From Jiangella muralis (lineage in GTDB: Bacteria > Actinomycetota > Actinomycetes > Jiangellales > Jiangellaceae), in NCBI RefSeq assembly GCF_001270745.1, contig NZ_KQ434751.1, forward strand, positions 38,166-102,165: DNA of 64,000 bases, read 5' to 3'. The notes beneath the pieces are model-generated. The model was not told where the DNA came from. It did no database searches and saw only the letters and a program-made list of their open reading frames with translations. This document shows positions 1-6,319 of the stretch, piece after piece (positions within the stretch are counted from its first letter, which is position 1; every line of letters starts with the position of its first letter). The translations under genes were made by a program, and so were the position numbers.

Positions 1-1178
1 ACACGCTGTCCGGCGGCCAGCGGTCCCGGCTGGCGCTGGCGCTCGCGCTGGTGCGGGCGCCCGACGTGTTGCTGCTGGACGAGCCGACGAACCACCTCGA
101 CGACGACGCGATCGCGTTCCTCGAGGAGGCGCTGCGGGCGCACCGCGGCGCCGTCGTCGTCGTCTCGCACGACCGCGCGTTCCTCGACGGCGTCGCGACG
201 TCCATCCTCGACCTCGACCCGGCGCTGACGGTCGACCGCGACGGCGCCCCGCACATCGGCCCGGCCCGCTACACCGGCACATACACCGATTACCTGGCCG
301 GCAAGGCCGCCGCCCGGGCCCGGTGGGAGCAGGCGTACGCCACCTGGACCGACGACGTCGACGCCGCGCGCGCCGTCGTCAAGCAGGACGCTCGCCGGGT
401 CGGCCACGAGGGCCGCGGCCGTCGCGACAACGACAAGTTCGTGGCGTACTTCCTCAGCCAGAAGGTCGACGCGGCGGTGTCGCGGCGGGTCCGCGACGCC
501 GAGAGCCGGCTACGCCGGCTGGAGGAACTGCGCATCCCGAAGCCGCCGCGGCTGCTGACGTTCGATGCCGCGCTCGGCGCCGACGTGCCCGACGGCGTGC
601 TGATCGCCGTCCGCGACGTCAAGGTGCGCGGCCGCATCGCCGCCCGCGCGCTGGACGTCACCCGCGACACGCGGCTGATGATCACCGGCCGCAACGGCTC
701 CGGCAAGTCGTCGCTGCTGGCGGTGCTGGCCGGGGCGCTGGAGCCGGAGACCGGTGACGTGCTGCGGTCGCGCCGGCTGCGGATCGGCTGGCTGCCGCAG
801 ACCGGCAGTTTCGCCGACCTGGAGCTGACGGCGGTGCAGGCGTTCGCGGCCGGCCGCCCCGGCCCGGCGGACGAGTACCAGGCCGAACTGGCCGGCCTCG
901 GCCTGCTGCCCGGCCCGGCGCTCGCGTCCCCGGTCGGCGCGCTGTCGGTCGGCCAGCAGCGGCGGCTCGCGCTGGCCCGGCTGCTGGTGACGCGGCCGCA
1001 GGTGCTGCTCCTCGACGAGCCGACGAACCACCTGTCGCTGGGGCTGGTCGAGGAACTCGAGGCGGCGGTCGACGGCGCCGGCCTGGCGGTCGTCGTGGTG
1101 ACGCACGACCGGTGGGCGCGGCGCCGCTGGCAGGGCGAACGCGCCGAGGTTGTCCACAACGAGCTGCTGCTCGGCTAG
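1..1178 (+). CDS. ABC-F family ATPase, 5' end outside window
   Basis: The reading frame is open from base 3, so the gene starts upstream; 391 residues are visible. The first visible residues are the LSGGQ signature of nucleotide-binding domain 1, followed by its Walker B (LLLDEPTNHLD). Domain 2 is complete: Walker A GRNGSGKSS near 690-716, signature LSVGQQRR near 943-966, second LLLDEPTNHL near 1003-1032. Two ABC domains on one chain with no membrane segment is the ABC-F plan: soluble proteins that act on the ribosome, some giving resistance to macrolides, lincosamides, streptogramins or related drugs. An Erm-type gene lies 2.4 kb downstream, which fits a resistance role but does not prove it. 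A decayed copy of its 3' part lies at 1843-1955. Confidence 0.9.
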   Translation, partial: TLSGGQRSRLALALALVRAPDVLLLDEPTNHLDDDAIAFLEEALRAHRGAVVVVSHDRAFLDGVATSILDLDPALTVDRDGAPHIGPARYTGTYTDYLAGKAAARARWEQAYATWTDDVDAARAVVKQDARRVGHEGRGRRDNDKFVAYFLSQKVDAAVSRRVRDAESRLRRLEELRIPKPPRLLTFDAALGADVPDGVLIAVRDVKVRGRIAARALDVTRDTRLMITGRNGSGKSSLLAVLAGALEPETGDVLRSRRLRIGWLPQTGSFADLELTAVQAFAAGRPGPADEYQAELAGLGLLPGPALASPVGALSVGQQRRLALARLLVTRPQVLLLDEPTNHLSLGLVEELEAAVDGAGLAVVVVTHDRWARRRWQGERAEVVHNELLLG

Positions 1179-1262
1179 TTGTCCACAATTCGCGGATCGG
1201 CGAGTGCGGCGCGTGCTGATCCGAGGGAGCGTCAGTGGCGACCGAGCCCGGAAAGGGGCACC

Positions 1263-1817
1263 ATGACAACCATGACGGTGATGCCACATGCAGTCGAACG
1301 ATGGACTGTCGCCGACCTCGAGAAGACGCCGGCCGACGGGCTTCGCTACGAACTCATCGACGGGATCCTGCACGTGAGCCCGGCTCCGCGACCCGTGCAC
1401 CAGGATGCGTTGCTCGAACTCGCCGTCATGCTACGCGCGGCTGTCCCCAAGCCGATGAAGGTGTACGTCGCTCCGTTGGACTGGCAGCCCGACAACGTGA
1501 CGTCGCTGCAGCCCGACCTGCTCGTCGTCCGGCGGGCCGACGTCCTCGAGCGCAACGTCGTCGCGCCGCTGGTACTGGCGGTCGAGGTGTTGTCGCGCAG
1601 CACGCGGCGCTACGACGAGGTCCTCAAGGCGTCCGTCTATGCCGAGCACGAGGTGGCGTCGTACTGGCTCGTCGACCCCGACGTGCCGTCGATCGTGGCG
1701 TACGACCTGAAGGACGACCGCTACGTCGAGGTGGGGCGGGCCAGCGGCGACGAGAGCGTCACGCTCACCACGCCGTTCGAGGTCACCGTCACGCCGAATT
1801 CGTTGGTGTCCGGCTGA
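1263..1817 (+). CDS. Uma2 family endonuclease-like protein (DUF820)
   Basis: A 184-residue protein of the Uma2/DUF820 family, which has a restriction-endonuclease-like PD-(D/E)XK fold and often occurs in many copies in actinomycetes and cyanobacteria; its physiological target is unknown. Visible hallmarks are the N-terminal RYELIDGILHVS segment, PDLLVV with the acidic residue, LAVEVLS with the second acidic residue, and the downstream KASVYAEHEVASYWLVDP block. I start it at ATG 1263, preceded by a GAAAGGGG ribosome site; the open frame runs upstream to 1179 but that part does not resemble the family. The 3' end (about 1758-1828) and an N-terminal segment (1311-1355) recur in a decayed copy at 3198-3315. 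Confidence 0.85.
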   Translation: MTTMTVMPHAVERWTVADLEKTPADGLRYELIDGILHVSPAPRPVHQDALLELAVMLRAAVPKPMKVYVAPLDWQPDNVTSLQPDLLVVRRADVLERNVVAPLVLAVEVLSRSTRRYDEVLKASVYAEHEVASYWLVDPDVPSIVAYDLKDDRYVEVGRASGDESVTLTTPFEVTVTPNSLVSG

Positions 1818-1842
1818 GGCCGGCCGGTTGGCTGCAACCAGC

Positions 1843-1955
1843 GGGGTGCAGGCGTTCGCGGTCGGCCGCTCCGGCCCGGCGGAGGAGTACCAGGCCGAAC
1901 TGGCCGGCCGCAGGGCGAACGCGCCGAGGTCGTCGACGGCGGACTGCTGCGGTGA
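1843..1955 (+). pseudogene. Internally deleted remnant of an ABC-F gene
   Basis: Bases 1846-1908 closely match 834-896 of the ABC-F gene at the window start, and 1911-1930 are identical to 1131-1150 of it. About 232 bases between these segments are missing, which changes frame, so no protein is expected. The remnant ends in a TGA at 1953-1955 after codons resembling the usual ABC-F carboxyl end (VVDGGLLR). It lies between the Uma2 stop and the convergent cupin gene. With the Uma2 remnant at 3198 it looks like the second copy of a tandemly duplicated ABC-F/Uma2 block. Confidence 0.8.
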
Positions 1956-1973
1956 GCGGCGACGCGCCTAGCG

Positions 1974-2492
1974 TCAGCCCGGTGCGAAGGGGTCGCGCAG
2001 GTCGTACCGCGCGATGAGGTCGGCCATCCACTCCGGCTGGTGCAGCTCGAGCCCGTGTGCCGCGGCGAGCTCCATCATCCGCGGCACCGGCGGCGGCCCC
2101 TCCGCCACCAGCTCGGCCATGCTGTGGAAGAAGTGTTCGAAGCCGGCCGGCGTGATGATCTCGATCATGCGAGCCGGTTCGCGGCCGGCGTTCCACATCG
2201 TGTGGATCTCGCCGCGCGGCTTGGTGATGTAGCCGCCGGGCCCGAGGACGACCTCGCGGTCGCCGGAGCGGAAACCGATCTCGCCCGCGGTGACGATGGA
2301 GAACTCGTCCTCGCGCGTATGCCGGTGAGCGGGCACCAGGGCGCCGACGGGGAACGGGTGCTCGACGACCGAGAGTTGTTCCCCGGTGTCGCGGCCCCAG
2401 AGTTTGAACTGCACGCCGATCGAGCCGAGGTCGCCGACCTCACCCTCGCCTGGCGCGACGACGGTCAGCGCAGGTGCTTCGGCACTGGTCAT
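1974..2492 (-). CDS. Cupin domain protein
   Basis: A 172-residue single-domain cupin. Motif 1 is clear (HRH, then E four residues later and G after AGEIG) and motif 2 follows (GPGGYITKPRGEIHTMWN), giving the His/His/Glu/His set that usually binds one Fe or Mn ion. Such small cupins can be dioxygenases, isomerases or ligand sensors; nothing here fixes the substrate. ATG 2492 is chosen because a GGGGGG stretch lies upstream and the cupin-like sequence begins right after it; the frame could extend 11 codons to 2525. It is divergent from a TetR gene 120 bp away, and the pair sits between decayed ABC-F and Uma2 copies, suggesting insertion as a unit. Confidence 0.85.
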   Translation of the reverse strand: MTSAEAPALTVVAPGEGEVGDLGSIGVQFKLWGRDTGEQLSVVEHPFPVGALVPAHRHTREDEFSIVTAGEIGFRSGDREVVLGPGGYITKPRGEIHTMWNAGREPARMIEIITPAGFEHFFHSMAELVAEGPPPVPRMMELAAAHGLELHQPEWMADLIARYDLRDPFAPG

Positions 2493-2612
2493 GGGTATAC
2501 ACGTCCCCCCGATTTCGTGATACACCTATGTTCAATCAAGTGTTTAGCCACGAAGCCGGAGTGTCAAGGGTTGAGTGAACAGGTCCGTTCCGCGAACGTG
2601 CGTGGCTACCGC
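2493..2612. promoter_or_regulatory. Divergent cupin/TetR control region
   Basis: This 120-bp gap is much richer in A+T than its surroundings. An imperfect dyad spans 2521-2546 (outer arms TACAC and GTGTTTA), a plausible TetR operator. I could not assign convincing -35/-10 pairs for either gene. A GTG at 2598, in frame with the TetR gene, is an alternative start. Confidence 0.4.
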
Positions 2613-3179
2613 ATGACGAGGCGCGCCGAGCAGGTGGAGGAGACGCGCCAGCGCATCGTCGACGCCGCCGTGGAGGTGCACGGCACGCTGGGCCCGTCCG
2701 CCGGCAGCATCTCGGCGATCGCCGAGCGGGCCGGAGTCACCCGGCTCACCGTCTACCGTCACTTCCCGGACGACGAGGCGCTCTTCGCCGCCTGCAGCGC
2801 GCACTGGCTGGCCGGGCAGCACCCGCCGGATCCCGCCGCCTGGGCCGCCATCGACGATCCCGCGCGCCGGCTGGAGACAGGTCTGACCGACCTCTACCGC
2901 TTCTACCGCGACGGCCAGCCGATGCTCACGAACATCTACCGTGACAAGGCCGCCTTGCCGGCCGGCAGCCGGTCCGGGCTGGAGGCGAACGACGCCGCCA
3001 TCGCCGACCTGCTCGCGGCGCCGTTCGATGGCGCGGCCGAGCGCCGTCGTCTGGTCCGCGCGCTGGTGGGGCACGCGACGTCGTTCTGGACCTGGCGCTC
3101 GCTCTGCGTCGACCACGACCTCACGCAGGCCCAGGCGGTGGCTGCGATGACAGACCTGGTGCTGCGGTCCGGCCGCTGA
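2613..3179 (+). CDS. TetR family transcriptional regulator
   Basis: A 188-residue TetR-type repressor. Residues about 8-55 carry the helix-turn-helix: ISAIAERAGVTRLTVYRHFP is a textbook recognition-helix block. The remainder is a helical ligand domain with no recognisable specificity. Start at ATG 2613; GTG 2598 in the same frame (adding VRGYR) cannot be excluded. It is divergent from the cupin gene and probably controls it and itself through the shared 120-bp region; this is inference from arrangement. The effector is unknown. Confidence 0.9.
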   Translation: MTRRAEQVEETRQRIVDAAVEVHGTLGPSAGSISAIAERAGVTRLTVYRHFPDDEALFAACSAHWLAGQHPPDPAAWAAIDDPARRLETGLTDLYRFYRDGQPMLTNIYRDKAALPAGSRSGLEANDAAIADLLAAPFDGAAERRRLVRALVGHATSFWTWRSLCVDHDLTQAQAVAAMTDLVLRSGR

Positions 3180-3197
3180 CGGCTCCGCAGCCGGACG

Positions 3198-3304
3198 GCC
3201 GGCGACCTCGAGCGGCTTCCCGACGAGGGCCTTCGGGACGAGTTGTCACGCTCACGACGCTGTTCGAGGCCACCGTCACGCCGAATTCGCTGGTGTCCGG
3301 CTGA
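3198..3304 (+). pseudogene. Internally deleted remnant of a Uma2 gene
   Basis: Bases 3201-3245 align with 1311-1355 of the Uma2 gene (reading DLERLPDEGLRDEL against DLEKTPADGLRYEL), and 3245-3315 align with 1758-1828, including the VTPNSLVSG end and the TGA. About 400 bases in between are missing and the two parts are in different frames. Together with 1843-1955 this brackets the cupin/TetR pair. Confidence 0.8.
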
Positions 3305-3327
3305 GGCCGGCCGGTAGCCTGGACACC

Positions 3328-3390
3328 ATGGGAGCGACAAACTTCAGCGCTGTGGCGTACTGGCGCATACGCCGGCACGTCACGGCGTAG
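3328..3390 (+). CDS. Candidate 20-residue leader peptide of the erm gene
   Basis: A short ORF of 20 codons (ATG 3328, TAG 3388-3390) encoding MGATNFSAVAYWRIRRHVTA. A TAGCCT -10-like element at 3315-3320 ends seven bases before the ATG, the spacing of a leaderless actinobacterial start, but no good -35 is visible. Leader peptides of inducible erm genes stall on drug-bound ribosomes, and the best-known stalling motif is Arg/Lys-X-Arg/Lys; this peptide contains RIR and is followed by stem-loops before the methyltransferase start at 3553. Function is inferred only. Confidence 0.45.
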   Translation: MGATNFSAVAYWRIRRHVTA

Positions 3391-3408
3391 CTTCACGTAC
3401 CACCGGCT

Positions 3409-3535
3409 GACCCCGGCTGAACGGGGTCCGGGCCGGGAATCACGGGAGCACGCCGCGGCCGCGTCCGTCCCCTCGGTGACCACACCCGAGGCGCACGGCG
3501 CGGCTCTTCGACGTCCGCGTCCTTCCGTGCTCCCG
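3409..3535 (+). promoter_or_regulatory. Stem-loops in the erm leader (possible attenuator)
   Basis: Three inverted repeats lie between the small ORF and the erm start: a 7-bp stem 3409-3415/3422-3428 (GACCCCG/CGGGGTC), a 6-bp stem 3471-3476/3486-3491 (CCTCGG/CCGAGG), and a perfect 10-bp pair 3443-3452/3526-3535 (CGGGAGCACG/CGTGCTCCCG) that encloses the second and ends 17 bases before the methyltransferase ATG. Translational attenuators of erm genes hide the start region in such stems. Whether these form in RNA is untested. Confidence 0.45.
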
Positions 3536-3552
3536 ATTGGTCGTGATGGCCC

Positions 3553-4470
3553 ATGCCACGGCACTCCCGCACCCACCAGCGCCCGAACCGCCAGAACCGT
3601 CCCGGCCGCCGCACCGGCACCCGCGACGAGCCGAACCACGCCGGCATCCACCTGCTCCGGGACCCGTCGGTCAGCGCTCGCATGGTGCGCTCGTCCGGCG
3701 CCGGGCCGGGCGACCTGGTCATCGAACTGGGCGCCGGGCTCGGCGCGCTGACCGCGCCGCTGGCGGCCACCGGCGCCCGCGTCATCGCCGTCGAACGCGA
3801 CCCGCGGTTCGTGGCGAAGCTGGAGCGGCGCTTCGCCGACGCCGGCGAGGTGCGCGTGGTCGAGGCCGACGCGCGCAGCGTCATGCTGCCGCGCCGCCCC
3901 TACTCCGTGGTCGCGAACATCCCGTACGCCATCTCGACGGCGCTGCTGCGCCGGCTGCTGGACCCGGAGGCGACGTCGGTCGAGAGCGCGGACCTGCTGG
4001 TCGAGTGGGGGTTCGCCAAGCGCATGACGGAGGCCCGGCCACGTGACCTGGAGGTGGCGTGGTGGCAGGCCCGGTTCGAGCTGAGCATAGCCGGACGGGT
4101 CCGGCCGGGCAGCTTCCGGCCGGCGCCGTCGGTCGACTCCGCGCACCTGGTGATCCGCCGCCGCCCGGACGTGTCGCGGCCGCAGGCCCGGCTGGCCCGC
4201 AAGCTGCTGCAGGACGCCTACCGTGCGCCGCGGCGGCCGGCCCGCGAGGTCCTCGGGGCGCACGTGCCGAAGAAGCGCGCCCACCGGTTGCTCACGTCGA
4301 CCGGGATCGACCCGCCGGTCGTCGCCGGGACCATCCCGACGACGACCTGGCTGGCGCTGGCCGGTGAGCTCAGCGCCGATGCCGCGGATGCAGGTCGAAC
4401 CGGGCCAGCTGACGGCCGGCGACGCCCCACGCCTTCCAGCCCCGCTCGAACTCCAGCTGAGGAACGGTGA
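3553..4470 (+). CDS. Erm-type 23S rRNA (adenine-N6) methyltransferase
   Basis: A 305-residue protein with a Rossmann methyltransferase core: motif I VIELGAGLGALT, motif II ending in ERD, then NIPYAISTALLRR, whose NIPY is the adenine-N6 methyltransferase catalytic motif. Erm enzymes methylate A2058 of 23S rRNA and protect against macrolides, lincosamides and streptogramin B; KsgA is the housekeeping relative. The basic, low-complexity N-terminus and short C-terminal domain favour Erm. The usual N-terminal QNF block reads GIHLL. ATG 3553 is the only good start because an in-frame TGA precedes it. The last 101 bp overlap the convergent propeller gene and encode a Pro/Arg-rich tail past the conserved domain. 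Confidence 0.85.
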   Translation: MPRHSRTHQRPNRQNRPGRRTGTRDEPNHAGIHLLRDPSVSARMVRSSGAGPGDLVIELGAGLGALTAPLAATGARVIAVERDPRFVAKLERRFADAGEVRVVEADARSVMLPRRPYSVVANIPYAISTALLRRLLDPEATSVESADLLVEWGFAKRMTEARPRDLEVAWWQARFELSIAGRVRPGSFRPAPSVDSAHLVIRRRPDVSRPQARLARKLLQDAYRAPRRPAREVLGAHVPKKRAHRLLTSTGIDPPVVAGTIPTTTWLALAGELSADAADAGRTGPADGRRRPTPSSPARTPAEER

Positions 4471-6319
4471 ACCAGCTGGCGACGAGCGGCCCGGCCAGTT
4501 GCTCCGCGTCGTGGTCGGGCCGCAGCCGGTAGAGGTAGTCGCCGAAGTTGGTCGCCGCGAAGACCTGGTCGTTGTGCACGACGATCTCGCCGTAGCCGCT
4601 GAGCTTGCCCTGACGGACGACGGTGCCGGTGGCGAGGTCCAGCGCGAACCAGGTGCCGCTCACCCGCTTGTACACGCCGTACAGGAACCCGTCGTGCACC
4701 TCGACGTGCTGGAGGCTGGCCTGCCCGGCGATCGGCTCGGCCCGCCACAGCACCGTCCGGGTCTCCAGGTCGAACGCGGCCACCTGCGCGGCCGGCTGCG
4801 TCGGTGTGGCGCCGCCGCCTCCCCAGGTGTCGCCGGCCAGGTACGCGATGCCGTCGTGCAAGGTCACCGACATGACGCCCTGATCCGGCAGCACGCCGAC
4901 GTAGGCGTCCATCGCGCCGGTCTCGAGGTCCAGTACGGTCAGCGCGCCGTTCAGCCGGCCGGTCCCCGGCGCCGACGCGACGAGGAGCAGGCCGCGCTCG
5001 GCGTCGAGGGCCAGCTCCCACGGACGCTGCTGGTCGTTCCCGAGCAGGCCCAGCGACGTGACGGTGTCGGTGGCCGGGTCGACGCTGATCAGCTCGCCGC
5101 TCGGGTAGAGGGCGGCCAGCACCCGGCCCTGGTGCGGCTGCATCGCCTTGACCTCGCCGGCCACCCGGATCCGGCGCGGCTCGGCGCCGGCCCACGGCCG
5201 GTGCACGGTGAGGTAGAAGTGCCCGCCCACGTACGCGGCGCTGCCGTCGTACGCGATCGACTGGACGAGATCGGGACCGGCCACGCCGGCCTGCTCGGTG
5301 AGGTCGAACGTCTCGGTGTCGCCAGTGGCCAGGTCGTGGAACCACAGCGTCCCGCTGCCGCCGCCGCCCAGCAGCACCGACCCGTCGCGCAGCGAGATGC
5401 CACGGGTCTCGTCGCCCACGTTGACGGTGCCCACCTGCTCGAGCGCGTCGCCGACCCGCCGGTACAGCGCGCCGGTGCGGCGCGCGGCGCCCAGCAACTC
5501 GCCCGACGGTGTCAGCGTCAACGCGTCGATCATGGTCGACGGCTCGGGCGGGGCGATCACCTTGTAGTCGGATCCGTCGGGCGCGAGATCGAGCACCTGG
5601 CCGCCGGCCGAGACGAGCACCCGGCCGCCGGTCGCGATGATCGGGTCGACCGACCCGGCCCGTTCCAGCTCCGCCGGGTAGATGTCGCGCTTCGCCCCGG
5701 TGGCGCGGTCGACGGCGATGACGTGGCGCAGCGGCGTCGTGCCCACGTACACCGTCGTGTCGTCGGCGGCGACGACCCGGGCGAACTGGGTGTCCGTGGC
5801 CACCCGGCCGAGGTTGCGCAGCACCCCGGTGTCGGGCCGGTACTCCCAGAGCTCGCAGCGCGGCGATGTGCCCGCGTACACCGTGCCGTCGGGCGCCGTC
5901 GTCAGACACCAGACGAAGCCGCCGGACGGCCCAATGGTGCCGAGGAGCTCGACCTCGCCGGTGGCGGGGTCGTAGCGGTAGAGGTCGGGGGTCGGGTAGG
6001 TGCCGACGTAGACCTGCCCGCCGGAGATCGTGCAGGCCCAGCCGCCGTCGCCGCGGTCGAGCCGGTCGATCCGGGTCACGGTCCGGCTGGCCAGGTCGAC
6101 GGTGACGATCTTGGGCGGGGTCTGGCCCCGGGTCACGATGTAGCCGGTGTCGCCCTCGACCGCCATGCCGACGACGGCCGCCGTCACGGCCGCGGGCCCG
6201 AACAGCTCCGGCGCCGGCGCGCCCGCGGCGGCAGCGGTGCCCGCGACCCCCGGCAGGATCGGCAGGGCGCCGGCCGCGGCGGCGGCGGACAGGAACGTGC
6301 GGCGGCTGAGTTCGGTCAT
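4370..6319 (-). CDS. Tat-exported beta-propeller protein
   Basis: A 649-residue protein beginning MTELSRRTFLSAAAAAGALP, a twin-arginine signal, followed by an Ala-rich cleavage region. The mature part is a series of about 45-residue repeats in which a VYVGTY or VYAGT strand is followed by LYRYDPATGEV and LG, the pattern of PQQ-like/YVTN beta-propellers. It is probably a folded extracellular protein that binds or cleaves a polysaccharide or other polymer; several lyases have such folds, but no catalytic residue can be named. Its ATG overlaps the TGA of the upstream paralogue (ATGA), so both form one operon under the 8616-8650 promoter. The 3' end overlaps the erm gene convergently by 101 bp. 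Confidence 0.8.
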   Translation of the reverse strand: MTELSRRTFLSAAAAAGALPILPGVAGTAAAAGAPAPELFGPAAVTAAVVGMAVEGDTGYIVTRGQTPPKIVTVDLASRTVTRIDRLDRGDGGWACTISGGQVYVGTYPTPDLYRYDPATGEVELLGTIGPSGGFVWCLTTAPDGTVYAGTSPRCELWEYRPDTGVLRNLGRVATDTQFARVVAADDTTVYVGTTPLRHVIAVDRATGAKRDIYPAELERAGSVDPIIATGGRVLVSAGGQVLDLAPDGSDYKVIAPPEPSTMIDALTLTPSGELLGAARRTGALYRRVGDALEQVGTVNVGDETRGISLRDGSVLLGGGGSGTLWFHDLATGDTETFDLTEQAGVAGPDLVQSIAYDGSAAYVGGHFYLTVHRPWAGAEPRRIRVAGEVKAMQPHQGRVLAALYPSGELISVDPATDTVTSLGLLGNDQQRPWELALDAERGLLLVASAPGTGRLNGALTVLDLETGAMDAYVGVLPDQGVMSVTLHDGIAYLAGDTWGGGGATPTQPAAQVAAFDLETRTVLWRAEPIAGQASLQHVEVHDGFLYGVYKRVSGTWFALDLATGTVVRQGKLSGYGEIVVHNDQVFAATNFGDYLYRLRPDHDAEQLAGPLVASWFTVPQLEFERGWKAWGVAGRQLARFDLHPRHRR

